A stretch of DNA of 64,000 nt from Cutaneotrichosporon cavernicola (GCF_030864355.1 NC_083398.1:248001-312000), one strand, 5' to 3'; positions 10,276 to 29,412 are shown, counted from the stretch's first letter. Made by a program: numbers and translations. Notes: generated by a model from the letters alone, not told the origin.

Positions 10276-11394
10276 CTACCAGAGCTTCCACCACGACCGC
10301 CCGTGCTGTGCCTTGACCTCCTCCATCAACTTGGCTTCCGGCGCCTGTGTCGGTGGTGGCGCCACTCGTGCAGAACCTGCGGTGAGGGCAGGTTGGGAGG
10401 CCTGTGTGGGCGTGACGGTTGCGTCCTCGAGCCCCAACATCCCCCGCTCGCTCTTTGAGAGGGTGAACATCTCGGCCGTGTATTTGTGGAACATGCGGCG
10501 GATCTGGTGTGAGCGTGGGAGTGCGAGGGAAGCGAGGCTGGGGGGGGGGGGGAAATGAATGGGGAGGGACTTGGGTTGGGGTTCAAGAACGGTAAGAGCG
10601 ACACACTACTGGCCCGACGATATGTGCGCGGCCCTCACCATACCTCGCCCTCGCGCCTGACACTCACTGGACTAAAGACATGTTCGTGCGGCCCATAGTC
10701 GGCAAATAGGATCATGTACCCGCACGCAACTGGTGTTAGCTATGATCTGATCGTCGTTCGCCAATCCCGTAATCAGAACCACAACTTGATCAAGATCGAG
10801 CGCGACGAGGCCGAGTAGCAAAAATGGACACGCGAGTGCGATGCGGTAGAGTCCATCTGGTGCGACTCGCCCGCCTCCAAGCCTCAAGGCCTCCGACAGC
10901 CTAACACCTTCCTCTCCCACCCTCCCACCCTCCCACCCTCCTGCTCTTCACTCTTCATCCTTCCTCTCCTCTTCCATTCAACTGCCTCTCTCTCTCTCAT
11001 TCTCCCCTTTCCCCTCCATCTCCACCGTCTTCCTCCCTTCCTGTTACCCGCACCACATTTCCGTCATGCTACCGCCCTCACTCCATCCCTCCAGAAACCA
11101 TCCGGGGCTCTCCCCCTCGCGCCCCGCGTCTGGGCCCACTCGCCACGCCCACTCACATCCACCAACGATCCAACTTCCGATCCCCAAAGCCCGCGCCGTA
11201 CGCGGCATAATAGGCTGAGTCGCCTCGGGCAACTTTGCGAAATATCGTTCTGCTTCCGCAGCGCTCGCTCCAGCTCGAGGACCGAGGCCCGCATGTTCGC
11301 TGGGGCCGGTGTATGCGCGTTCCGGACTGCGCTTGAATGTCGCGGCGGAGGGTCCTGGAGTTGAGGCGGGGGTGGGGGCAGGTGGCTGGCTCAT
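10276..11394 (-). CDS. Small single-pass membrane protein of unknown function
   Basis: Three exons (11157-11394, 10668-10729, 10503-10276) join exactly to 175 residues. The N-terminal 70 residues are Pro/Ala/Ser-rich. A hydrophobic segment is created across the first junction (IGSWIVGGFACGYMILF), followed by ADYGPHEHVFSP and then IRRMFHKYTAEMF. This fits one membrane span with a conserved short loop. The end is Ala/Pro-rich and basic (SWWKLW). Intron 1 is 427 nt, long for this window. Intron 2 is 164 nt and carries a 13-base C-tract on the coding strand. I do not recognise the family. A mitochondrial inner-membrane or ER protein is possible. The 62-nt middle exon supports the model because it alone restores both frame and the hydrophobic core. 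Confidence 0.6.
10540..10552. repeat. Homopolymer G13 in intron
   Basis: A run of 13 G on the plus strand lies inside the second intron of the small membrane-protein gene, forming part of its pyrimidine tract on the coding strand. Confidence 0.8.
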
Positions 11395-11776
11395 GGTTGC
11401 AAGGTGTATGATGGCAAGAGACAAGAATGGAATCTTCAACTTGGTGGAGGGTGGAGGTCGAAAAGTGAGTCCGCCCCACTCTATTCCCCGCTGCTGAAGG
11501 CTTGGCACTGCTCCTCACTGACTTAGCTGGCTTGTTTGCACACTCTCTGTGCGCACTCGCTCACTTGCACGGATACATCCCCAAAACCAAGAACTCATCT
11601 ACCGACATGTTTCGGACGTCGTAATTGCCGCGACGACTATCGCGACGACACTACTGTACAACTTTCGCGACTCTATCCACACTGGTCATCAGATGGCCCG
11701 CTTTGCAATTATGGCCGGTTCGTCTCTGGGCTTCGTCTAGTGTCCGCGCTTCTGCAGCACTATCACTTCCTTTCGC
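11395..11776. other. Intergenic, BEM1 3' side
   Basis: 382 bp between the BEM1 stop and the start of the next minus-strand gene. Nothing else is seen. Confidence 0.5.
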
Positions 11777-14114
11777 CTACTGCTCCGCATACAGGAGCAA
11801 CCTCTGGTCCTCGACTGCCATCCACTCAGCCATATCGAGGTCGTCGCGGATCGGCTGGGTCGGTCCCTGCGCGCCCGCCGCGGCGCTCCCGCTCGTCCCG
11901 CCGACCTTGTATGAAAGGACGTTGACGTCGGGCCCCAGTCGCGCGCGCACCTTCTCCAGCAACTCGATGTACGTGACCTGCGGGTGCACGCGCAAAGCGA
12001 TAAGGTCGTCCGTCGCTTTGTCGTACACCTTGACCTTGACGAAGGCGGCGCCCGAGCGCGGGTTGGGTGGTGGTTGCGCGGGGGTGGCTGGCATCGATTG
12101 CGATACTGGGTGGTGGTTGGGGAACGACGGGCCTGTCGCCGTGCTTGGCGAGTTCGTCCACTGCCCCGCGTGCGGCATGTGCACCTGCTGGCCTGACATC
12201 TGGCGTCCGTGGCCCTGCGAGATTGCGAGGTCACGGCTCGCGGTCCGCGTGTGTCCATGTCCGGAGTACGCGTGCCCATTGTTGTAGGCGGGAACAGGCG
12301 AGGGCTGTTGCGCCGTTGGAGGCAGCATCGCGGCCTGGTCGATGCTGCGATTGTTCGCGTGATGCTGCTGCTGCGCCCCACCGAGGTTCATGGCGCTCAT
12401 GCGGTGGGCGAGGTTCTGCAGCTTCTCCAAGCCCTGCTCGCGCGAGATCTCCTCCGAGTAATCGCCAAACTTGGCTGCAAAGTACGAGCGGACCAGCTCG
12501 TGCCGCAGAATGTAGGCTGCGTCCGCGCCGCGCAAGTCTAACAGCGCGCGCACGTACGCGTCGAGCTCGTCACGGCGGTATTCGGTTAACTCGTCGTCGA
12601 TCGCCTCGTCGACCGGGCCCGGCATGTAAGGCAGAATCCGTGGTGGGGGTGCGTCGCCCTCGTGTTCTGGACGCCCGGCCTCGGCAGGGAACGTGTCGAG
12701 CAACGCGATCTGGAAGTCGTAAAAGTCATCGTACGTGCGATATAGGATGAGCTTGGACGCAGGCGCCGACTCGTCATCTGGGACATGGACAGCATGGAGT
12801 CTGAACCAGTAGTTGCCCGACTCGTTGTGGAACGAGGGCACGCCGAGTTCTGTGAGCTCGCCGAGAGGGAGCATTGGCTCGTTGTCCGTCGTCTGTGCTG
12901 ATGGGTGGGGCTCGGTGCACGGAGGCCCTTGGGGTTGAGTGGTCATGCCTCGGGCAGCGCCTGCACCGAGGCCCGCCGCGCTGCCTGCCGACGAGCGGGT
13001 TCGCTGAGACGCCTGGGTCCGCTGAGACGCGCGGTTCGACGGTACGCCGCTTCCCCCAGCCTGTGAGTTGGCCTGCGTTTGGAAGGGCGAGTTTGTGACA
13101 CGCTGGTCGGGCGGCACGTCGAGGCGGCCGAGGGGAATCGCCGCTGCCTTGTACTCGGCAGTCGCTTTCTTCCACTCCTCGACCTGGGGAATGTTGGTCG
13201 GGAACGAGTCGAGTCTTAAGCCCGTAACTGGGTCGCGAATCTCGACAAACGTAACAGGAATCAGACCTGGACCGCCCAACCGGCCAATCGGCTTGGCGAC
13301 GAACCTGCAGTGAGACACGACCGCATGCACCACTCACCATTCATGGTTGCTCTGTGCGATGACGACGATGGGCTCTCCAGCCTTTGCTTGAAGTTCGTCT
13401 GGTCGCTCGGCATGGAAGTCGTATTGGACAATAGCATAGAGTCTGGGGTCAGCTGCGCACGGACACCCGGAGTCGTCCCACTCACGGCGACACGCGTTTG
13501 TTCCCTGGCGTGGTGGGTGCTGAAGTGGGTCCCATCATGGCGGTGGGCGAGTGCATAGGGTTGCTGCGAGGCAGAGAGTGTGAGTTGGAGAGAGATCGGG
13601 TACTGGGGTCAGCGGCGACACACAACAGAACACGCGGCATGCGTGCTGGTAACGCACTGATCGGGCGGCGAGGCCGTAGTAGGAGATGTGGGTTGACCTG
13701 CCTGGTACTGTCGTCCACCCTTTGCAAACTCCTCAAAGTCCTTCTTTGGGACTAGACCGCGCGATGATGTGATAGGGTCTGAGTTAGTTGGGATGAAGGG
13801 GATTGAGTGAACTTACTCAATGCCTCGTACCACTCGTCACGTTCGCCAATGACATACCAAAAGTCGCCTTTAGAATAACTTAGTTGCTGGGGGTTGGTGC
13901 TGCGGTGGCTAGCGAGGGCCTTGATAACCTTCTGGGGCGGTGCGACGCGCTCTGTTGGCCGTGAAAGAGGATTGGCAAACGGTGGGACAGGGCCATTGGG
14001 GCCGTTGGGACCGGGCGGTCGGAACCCCGAGCTTGGACCTGTCTGCCCGTGCGAGTTGGAATGCGAGTGGCCGTTACCATGACCTTGTGAACGGCGGAAC
14101 GACTTCATGTCCAC
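11777..14114 (-). CDS. BEM1: Bem1-type polarity scaffold (SH3-SH3-PX-PB1)
   Basis: Five exons (13817-14114, 13658-13778, 13486-13602, 13338-13442, 11777-13304) join to 722 residues. The order is the Bem1/Scd2 layout. SH3-1 starts at KVIKALASHR and ends SRGLVPKKDFEEF. SH3-2 starts at YAIVQYDFHAERPDEL and ends GLIPVTFVEI. A PX domain has LYRTYDDFYDFQIALL. A C-terminal PB1 domain begins VKVKVYDKATDDLIALRV. The family links Cdc42, its exchange factor Cdc24 (through PB1) and PAK kinases at sites of polarised growth on the plasma membrane. Both SH3 domains are split by introns. An in-frame ATG at 14108 is an alternative start. A second polarity protein, SPA2, lies 30 kb away. Confidence 0.92.
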
Positions 14115-20683
<6,569 letters not shown>

Positions 20684-20992
20684 GCGCCGAGCTCTGAGCA
20701 CCAAGCCTCGAGCAGAGCGAGATGGCTGGACCGGGAGTCGCCACTTAGCTCACAGAGGAGCGCTGAACCCACCATGAAGGATGGCTAGGATTAGACACTC
20801 GTTTGCATCCGGAATAGCATTAGCCATTAGGCCACTTTGTAGCGAGTATTAGGATGGATGCCACGTGGTTGGCCATATCTCCGAACCTCCGGCCGTGGCG
20901 GTCGTGGCAGTCGATTTTGCCACCGCTCCTGCATGGGTGGATTGACAAAAGAAGTCGAGACAGCCGTCAGTCAGCACTCAGATACATTCAAA

Positions 20993-22741
20993 ATGGCTAG
21001 CACAAAGTGAGTCGGCGCGGCGGGAGGCCAGCTGCACACAGCCCACGTCTGTCAGCTGGATGGAGACTGCACGGTTACATGCAACGGAGCTGACGGCAGA
21101 CTCAACGACTGGGCGGACGAGGACTGTGAGTGTGGCGTCTCCGAATCTTCGAGGCACCCGCGCGCCGCCTGTACGCGCACACGCTTGCGCAGGCGTGCGC
21201 AATCAGGACTGTTGGTGGGAGGAGTGGAGAGAGACGAGGGACTGGAAGCTGGACCTCGGAGATGGAGGAAGGAAGGAAGGCCGGAGATGGGAATCGACAC
21301 GACAACATCCGCGCGTTCCTCGGGCTGTCGGAGTGGCAAGCAGCATGGCACTGTGCCAGCGATGTGCCCGTTGATATTGGGGTAGAGCACTGCCGACGAC
21401 GTGGCCGATGTAGCGTTGTGCGGATGTGCGCCGCACGGCCTCGCATGGTCCTTACTTCCCACCTCGGCGGCCCTCCACCACGAGGTCTCACCGGGCCTCG
21501 CACGATGGGCGGAGAGCAAGGGACTGGGTGGCGGATTCATCGAGGAGGAGGTGGCGTTCGCTCTATCATCTCCGACAGGAAGCAGCTCAATACCCCTCGC
21601 CGCTGGCGAGGACCTCTACCAGCTCCTCATCCCTCTGAACTGTCTCTCCGTCCCGACTCATCCCACCTCCCACCTTCCTCCTGCAATCTTCTCTCCCTCC
21701 CCTCCCACTACCTTGCACCTTCCCTCCGGCCTTTCCTCAATGTTATTGTCGCACAAGCTAACCCCAGTCGAGCTCCCACCCACCACCGAGACGACGGGCG
21801 CGGACGGGATCACGACGATCATCTCGTGGAAGCTCGATGAGAATGACAAAAAGGTCAAGGTGACGCGGAGGGTTCGCCGCAAGGTGCAGACTTCGTTGGT
21901 GTCACACTCAGTCGCTGAGCGCAAGCACTGGGCCAAGTGAGTTTTGAGTTGGCCAATCCTACCTGGGTGCGAGGACTATGCCAACACTGGTCCTTCCGCA
22001 CATTCTCGTGATGCAGCCTGACACCAGGTTCGGCAGTGACAAGGGCAAGCCGGCCGGCCCCGACCGCCAGACGACCATCATTGGCGAGAACATGCACTTC
22101 AAGATTGCGCCTGTTACGCGGCAGGCTGCCGACGCGGCTGCGGCTGAGGCTGCGGCCAACGAGGCGGCCAAGGCTGCGCCGGGCAAGGCTGTCGTCTGTC
22201 GTCTCTGCAAGGGTGGACACTTTACTGCCAAGTGTCCGTACAAGGACCAGCTTTCCGAGCTCGACTCTGCCGCTGCCGCCCTCGACCCCGAGGAGGAGGC
22301 TGCTATCCGTGGCCCAGGCCTCGCTGCCCCTGGATCGGGCGTTACGGGACGCTATATCCCGCCTGGACAGCGTGGTGGCGGTGCTGGCGAGTCCATGTTC
22401 CGCTCGCGCGACGACCTCCCCACCCTCCGTGTTACTTCGCTTTCGGTCGATGCGCAGGACGACGACCTGCGGGCCCTGTTCGAGCCGTTTGCGCGTGGTG
22501 GTCGCCTCGCTCGCGCCAATGTTGTGCGTGACCGTGAGACGCGCGAGAGCAAGGGTTTCGGGTTTGTGTCGTTCGAGAGCCGCAAGGACGCGGAGGCCGC
22601 ACTCGAGAAGATGAATGGGTACGGTTACGACAGTCTTATTCTCAACGTCTCGTGGTCCCGTGAGTACCCTGTGGGCTCTAGTTTGCGCCTGCCACGACAC
22701 ACCATTGCTAACGCACAGAGCCCCGCGAGCCGCGCCCGTAA
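20993..22741 (+). CDS. TIF35: Translation initiation factor eIF3 subunit G
   Basis: Five exons (20993-21006, 21100-21125, 21768-21936, 22028-22659, 22719-22741) join to 287 residues. The first two exons are 14 and 26 nt and give MASTKLNDWADEDF, the Trp-Ala-Asp start typical of eIF3g. Without them the protein would lack its N-terminus. The middle has the eIF3g-specific KKVKVTRRVRRKV and ERKHWAKFG, then a CCHC-like knuckle (CRLCKGGHFTAKCP). A C-terminal RRM follows with RNP2 LRVTSL and RNP1 SKGFGFVSF, ending SWSQPREPRP. eIF3g binds eIF4B and eIF3i and supports scanning and reinitiation in the cytoplasm. Intron 2 is 642 nt, by far the longest in the window among confident genes, and ends with a perfect CTAAC-CCCAG. 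An ATG at 21740 lies inside that intron and is not the start. Confidence 0.92.
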
Positions 22742-22893
22742 TTGTTTCCAGGATGTGTTGCGTAGACCATGGTTGCACCATGCATGTGTATACGATACGT
22801 TGTGTGACCAAAGCGCACAGTTTGTGCATGGCTGCCGCAAAGATTTAGAGCAGTGGCAGAGTATAAGATTCACTTAGAATACACATTACAACT

Positions 22894-25800
22894 TTACTTC
22901 TCGCGCACGGTGTCGAGCGCGCCCTTCTTGCTGGGGCTGACGTCCCAATCGCTGCCCTCATCTCTCTCATCCTCCTCCCACTCCTCGTCGTAGAAGCGCT
23001 GGCTCGCTCCGCGAGGCAGCTGCCTGACAGTCTCCTGAGTCGCTGAGCGGGGCATGACCGTCTCCTGCGTGTGTGAGCGCGGGAGGATTTGCGCCTGCGA
23101 GCGGGGCAGCGACATTGGCGCATCTGGAGGAGACAACGGAGGTTCTGGACGCGACACAGGAGGAGAGTCAATCTCGACCCGCTCGCTGGTCCGTCGACTT
23201 TGGCGGTCCTCGTACCGTATTGGGCTCTCGTCCTCATCTGGGGTCTTGGCACCAGTCGTCTCGAGGGTCTCCGTCTCGTCGCCGAACTCCAAGCTCGGAC
23301 GTACCGCCACGAGCTCCTCCGTGCTGCCACCGTTATCGGGGTCTAAAACGCGAGGAATGCCCGAGGTGTCGACAGACTCAACGCGCCTGGTGTTTGTCGG
23401 TGCGGTCAAGCTGACGGATCTGGGGGGTGGTAAGATCATGCTGCCGTCGGGCACGGAGATTGGTGGAGGCCGCCGCGCCGTGACTACAGGCGACGGGCCG
23501 AAGGGTAGTGGAGGCGACGAGCCGCGCCGCGAATGACCTCTCGAACCAGAGCGCGAACCACCAGAGCCAGAGCCGGACATGCTGGAAGTGCGCGAGTGTG
23601 GGGATGGTTGCGCCGACGCCGTGCGACGGTGCGCGAGGACATTCACAGACATGGAGGTACCGCGAGAGTGGGAAGGGCGCGGGACTGCACTCGTCGACGC
23701 ACCACGCATGTGGCCCTTGACGGTCGGTACGTCGGACGAGTATGACGGCTTCCGTGGGATCGTCGCCAATGATGGCCGCGCCGTCAATGTGGGGATACGC
23801 TCTGCCTCGTCGTCGCTGTCCTCCATCGACATATCGAGAGTCGTGTCTGGCGAAGCGTCGGGCGTGCTGTCGCCGCCGAGGGCTGCGGCGCCGGTTACCC
23901 TGCCCCGCGCCGTCCACGCTGGCAGGGACGGGAACGTCGCGCTTCGTGCCGACGTGGGACCCACACGTCCGAACTCGTCGATCTCAACCCCACCTTCCGA
24001 GAGCACCTCCGAGACGTTGGCAACGTCTTCGTGGTCCTCGTCGTCGGAGTCCATCTCGGTGCCCGAGATGCCCTCTGACACGCTCTCGAGGGCGCCATCC
24101 TCGTCGTCACTCCACGCCTGGAGCTCGTCCTGCACGGCGAAGATCTTCTGTGGCAACTGATGTCAACTATGGCCTGGCCATCTCAGCTTACCTTCGCAAC
24201 ACGGTCACAGAAGTCATCAAACTCAACCTCAGACTGCACAAGGAAACCGAGGAGCATGCTGGGATCGAGGCCAGACAGGGGCAGCTTCTTGACGCGATCG
24301 CAGTGGAACGTTCTGAGCTTGTCCTCTGAGTACGCACTGGCATACCACTGCGTTTGTGGGTCGACAGGAAGTCGGGCGCGCAATGACGATGCCACGGAGC
24401 TGGGGATAGAGCTGTGCGCAGCTTGTCGCGAGGGCGCTGGTGACGCATGCACCGAGCCCGAGTGTCGAGGTGCGCTGAGTGTTGGCGTAGTCGGCGAGGG
24501 TGGGTTGGTTGTCCGCGGTGGCGTCTGAGGATCTATCCTCAGCGGCTGCTGCATAGGCGTGAGGCGCCTGGAGCGCTTGATGCGAGCAGGCGACTCCTCG
24601 ACTCTATCCACATCCACCACGCCGACGACAGGGATAGAATGTCCAGACTTGGAGCTGAGAGTGGGTGACTGAGGTGCGCCCTCGGCTTCGTTGTCCTCGT
24701 CTTCCTCAAGAGGTGGATCCGACCACGAGTCGCGCCGGATCGGCTCGCTCGTGGCTGCTGACAATGGTGGGACGCGAGGGGGAACCGCTGGCCGAGTGTA
24801 ATGGGGGTCGAGATAGAACAAGTGGTTGGCCTGCGACGCCACGAAATAGTACGACGAGTCGGGACGACCGCCAGCAATGCCAACGCTCTGAGGCCAGGTG
24901 AACATGCTCTTCACTGAATCGTAGTAGACAGGATTGACGTTGTCGAGGCCCAAGCGAGTGGCCACCAGAATGAGCACGGCTTGGTTGCCCCATGACGAGC
25001 GGTGAACCGAAGTGGGTCTGGCCTTTCGCGGAGATACAGGCTCCCAGCCGTCCGTGGTTGCGTTCGATGCAGCGTACACGTCCGACTTGTATATGATACC
25101 GTCTTGGGCCGACACGACGCTCAGGCCGCAGATCGGGAACGAGTTGGCGAGGGACTTTAACGCACCAGCCGCTGTGCTTGGGCCAAACCACTGTCCCACT
25201 TCCTTACCAAGCTCCTTGCCGATCATCGCCATGCGGTGCACACTAAATGGGCACAGGGGCGATGGGTCGTCAAGGAACCAGGAGAGAATGCGCACATGGG
25301 TTGCGTACGCCTCGAGCTCGGCCAGTTCGAGCGGTGTCTCAGGATGTAGCTTTGGCCGCTCCTGCGGCAGGCGCCAACCGCGGCCAAGATGGACGTGGAT
25401 GAGTGCGTTGGCCAACATGCTTTGTCCTGTGCGCAGCATGCAACCCCATCCTGAGTCTGACGTGTAATACGTCTCGCCCCGCAGCCAGCCTCCTCGTCCA
25501 GCTGCCGGTAAGTTTGATGGAGGACTCGGGAGCGAATGATCGGAAATTGAGAAGGCTCCGTAGTACGCTCTTGGTGTCGGCAGCAATGTGTGCTTCTGGA
25601 ACGGCAAGATGGGCGCGTAGTTAGAGCGATACGTGCACCACACTCGTGAGCGGAAATCGTCGTAAACTGGTGTCAGTTTCTGGACCTCATGACAGCGGCT
25701 TACATTGTTCAGGCCATTTGAGCATGTCCTTCTCCTTCGCCTTGTCCTTGCGATACCGGGCTGCTGCATCGGGGGATGGGGTGGACGGACCTTCGGCCTG

Positions 25801-27024
25801 CGCTGCGATGTTGAAGCTAGAGCCGAAAATGGTGCTAAGTTTGGTTGGCGGGGTGGACAATGTGCCGCTGCCTTCCTTTAGGCGCGCGGCCCACGGTGAC
25901 GAGAGCTCACCCGAAGCATGAGAGTCGCTGTAGAAGGGGTCGTCGGAAACTGGCGTCCAACCGGGATGCGCAACACCCATGACCCACATGGCCTCTTGGC
26001 AGTGGTCGGGCTGGGCCTCCGAGTCGACGAGCGTTCTAAGACCGTTGGCAGCCTTATTCCGAACGGCGGCAAATGCGCCCGTAAGGAAACCGGGGCCCTT
26101 GCGCAAAGGAGATGGAGGGGTTGCTGTCACATCCTGTTGTTGCGGCGACCCGGTCTGTTCGCCACTGCCTAGCAGATTGGAGAACCAGCCTCGTCCACCA
26201 GCGGCCTGTGACCGGGCGTTCGGAGGCGGCTGGAGCATAAGAGGCCGTGCGGTTTGAGGAGCCGAGGTGCTGAACTGGCTGAGCTGGCCTGAGCTCTCAC
26301 GCGGCCGCAGGGTCTGAATGTTCATTCCGTGTGTCGAGTCTTCATTCGTCGACGACGATGCGCGTCTAACCGTCGTGGTCGAGTGGTACTGCCAAGACGA
26401 GGGTTGCGAGGACTCGCCCGAGGAGCGATGAATGGGCGACTCGCGCGAGTGCACACGGGCCAGGCTGCCCCATTTGCGGGAAGCTCCGGTCTCGTTTGAC
26501 GATGCGGACGACGAGAACGAAGACTGCCGCCCAGCCAGCGGAATCGGCAGGTTGCTCGCAGCCGAGGGAGGGGCATGCGCAAGGGCATCGTCGTTATGGC
26601 TGTTCGAGGAAGAATTTGAACCTGCTGCCCGGTGGAAGAGTCTTGACGTCTTCTTAGCCAAGCGCTTCCCGCGTCCGTCGCGCTTCTCAACTCGTGGGGC
26701 GGCCCGTACGCTCTCGATAGAGAGAGTGTCGATGGAGCGTGAGAGGGCGCTGGCCTCGCGCCCCATGGACGCATCGGGGTCGACGCGCCCATTGTTCGTG
26801 CCGCCCTCAAGGAGCCATTCGTCGTCTTCGTCTTCGGGTCCAGACACCGTTGAGGATGGGGTCGAGCGCCCGCGATGGTGTGGTCGGAACAGGCTTAGCT
26901 TACGGCGCGGCTTGCCGCCACCCGCGGCATCGATTGGGAGTGGGGAATGGGAGCGTGACGACGAGGCCTGGCTGGACGCGGTGAGATAAGAATCACGCCT
27001 CTGCGGCGAGTCCATGCCACTCAT
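22894..27024 (-). CDS. ATG4: Autophagy cysteine protease Atg4, very large form
   Basis: Exons 25704-27024, 24192-25666 and 22894-24156 join to 1,352 residues. The peptidase C54 core runs from FYDDFRSRVWCTYR (about 441) to the end of exon 2. The catalytic cysteine is Cys516 in DSGWGCMLRTGQ. The Asp/His pair is Asp727 and His729 in FYLDPHY. Atg4 cleaves the C-terminus of Atg8 so that it can be lipidated, and later removes it from membranes. The core is flanked by a 440-residue Ser-rich N-terminus and an acidic, Ser/Pro-rich C-terminus of about 420 residues. Another low-complexity insert lies after DPHY. Yeast and human Atg4 are about 400-500 residues, so about two thirds of this protein is extra. 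The introns are 37 and 35 nt. The 3' end converges with eIF3g, 152 bp apart. Confidence 0.93.
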
Positions 27025-27662
27025 CTATGTGTCAGTGGGTGTGGGAAACGTGTGTGACCACGCTGCGCACCGAAGGAGCTGGATGCGAGGTTTGGGTGGC
27101 GCGGACGTACGTACTGAGGCGGTCTACACCGGGATGAAATAGATGGATAGTGGCCAAGTCACGCTGGGCCGAGGAGCGACGCGTCGTGCGGCCTTGCTCC
27201 CAGATGGAGGGCCGTGCGCGTCGTGCGGCCGGATGGGATATGGGGAGATAGTAGGGAAGGATGTGCAGGGGTGGAGACAAGACGTGATGTTGCCCGTGGT
27301 GACAATGGTCGTGATGGATGATGGATGTTGAACCAGATGTCGAGGTTGATGAATGAGAAATGAGCAAGGGGGGTGAGTCAGTAAAGAGGATGATGTTCGA
27401 GTGCGAGGAAGGTCAGGATGACTATGGGATGACCACAAGGGGGAGGGGGGGGAGGGGGGGGGGGGGGCGCGTATGTGTAGGGTGAGAGAGGGGGAAGGGT
27501 GACGTTACAAGCTGAGACAGGGTTGCCGTGGCCACACACAACGCCAACACGTCGTTTGTGCCTGAATTCCTCAGCCTTTAAACCTCTACAGATACCTCAT
27601 TTGTGGGCCACCACATTGGGCAACACTCTGTTACTGATCTACTCACTCTCCTACAACTCATC
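27025..27662. other. Intergenic with poly-G stretch
   Basis: The ATG4 promoter side. G-rich runs occur at 27440-27467. No gene is supported. Confidence 0.5.
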
Positions 27663-29412
27663 ATGAAAGTACGCTTACTCTTTCAACTCAAGCTCACTCC
27701 AGGCAGGCGTCAGTTGGCCCGTTCAAGAAGAGACTAGTGATCCTCTCGCAGCCTTCTTTCAGCCCGGTTCCGTGAGTCGCCTTATCGCGGCGGAGGTAGT
27801 CCATTGCCGGCGGGCCGGAGCTGCACAGCTTCACCTTCAGCAATCTCGCAGTCCACGCGCGCCCAGTTCTACCACTGGCTGGGCGTGTACATTATTCACG
27901 TCATGTATTTCGACTGCATGGACCTCACATTCCCAGTCGCTGACGCCAGAAACTCACGTGGCACTACAACTGGAACAAGCGGTGGGACAGCCAACTCCTC
28001 CCTCACACGTCGCCAAACCTGCAGCTCAATGCAGAGTTTGTTCCCATGATGTAAGTTTGGGTGCGAGGAAGGTCTCGTAGACTGGTTAATCTCGTTTGGG
28101 GGCGAGAGTTCGTGCGCATGGACAGCCAGGCCTGCTGGTGGCCGTGCGGAAAGCGCTCTTCTGTGCACCATTCTGTTCTTCTTTCTCTCCGGATTTCCAA
28201 AGCTATGATCTGGGGTTTTGAGAGGCATTAAAGATGAAAGGGGATCCAGGCGATATGGACAGACGGACAGTGCAAGCTGGAGACGGAGAAAGTCCTATAT
28301 GGGCACACCTACTCTCCTTCCTCTAGTCTTCCTTCACGAGGTCCACAGGACTCACTCTCGCGCAGAAGAGAGCGACATCCCGCCGCCCGACGAGATACTG
28401 CCTAGTGATGAGCTGCTTGAACTTCCCCGTAGCTCACATCAGCTTCGCACCACCATATCTCAACAATGGCGTCCAAGTGCAGGACGACTGGCAGCTAATG
28501 CTGGGTTACAATGAACCAGGTAAGTTAGCTGAACCTACTTGCTGTGAGCTGACACCAGATCATGCCAATCCCGCTGTCGCAGTGCAGACCTCACCTGCTG
28601 ACTGTGCTGCTGCGTGAGTGGAGAGTGTGGTCCATATTTCTTGGTCAGAGCATTCTTAATCTCTCACCCTACAGTATGGCAGACCCAAGACTGCAATGAG
28701 CTGTGGAGTGGGCAAAGCCCAGGCTGATGCACAGCTGGGTTGAGCTCGCAAAGCTGCGGACACCTGGCAAGCGGCTTGCCTCACCTGCCGTAGCAGCCGA
28801 CCTCAACTGGCTCAAGGTAATTTTCTCTAAGGGGACTAGTATTTCTAACACTTGTAGGAGTTCTTCTCCTATCTTCCGCCGGGCACCCAGCCAGACGTCC
28901 TTGCGGTACATATCTACACAACCACTTTTGATTCTCTGCGTGTCCAACTGGAGGAGTACCATCGCAAGTTTGGGCTGCCCATCATTCTCACGGAATTTGC
29001 GATGACGGTGAGTAGGTAGCGGATGATTGGTGGGAACCCATCCCTACGCAATGCCTCCGGGAAGAGCTGACAGGCAGAGCTTTGACCCAAACGTTTCCCC
29101 TCCGCAGAACATGCAGCAGGTCCACGACTTCATGGGTAAGAGCTGAAAGCGGTCGCAGTCTCTGACCAACAGGCCAGGCGACCAAGTGGCTGGACGAAAC
29201 CCCGTGGATCGAGTAGTTGTGGAGTCGAAACTAAAGCTGACGAAAGACGATACGCATGGTTTGGAACTGTGCGCAACAGTTTCAACCTACACGGCGTGCA
29301 CGAGTTCAACCGCCTTATGGACGCGCAGGGGAACGTGACTGCTTTGTGAGTTTAGGGAAGTTAAGTAGCTCACACCAGAGGTCAACAGTACATCAACGGC
29401 GGTCATGACTAG
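27663..29412 (+). CDS. Asl1-like glycosyl hydrolase (GH128 family), middle unresolved
   Basis: Readable exons are 27663-27668 (MK), 27703-27771, 27950-28050, a segment ending at about 28520, 28559-28614, about 28721-28815, and several more to the stop at 29412. They give AGVSWPVQEETSDPLAAFF, KLTWHYNWNKRWDSQLL, FVPMM, LMLGYNEPDHANPAVAV, VLAVHIYTTTFDSLRVQLEEYH, LPIILTEFAMT, IERYAWFGTVR and the end TALGQQYINGGHD. This is the order of the Asl1 catalytic domain, where the NEPD and TEFA glutamates are the expected acid/base and nucleophile. The family cuts beta-1,3-glucan. No signal peptide is visible. Between 28051 and about 28480 I cannot join exons in frame. The usual WG motif after FVPM could lie at 28206-28220, where a stop follows. 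A damaged or differently spliced exon is possible. Confidence 0.6.
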
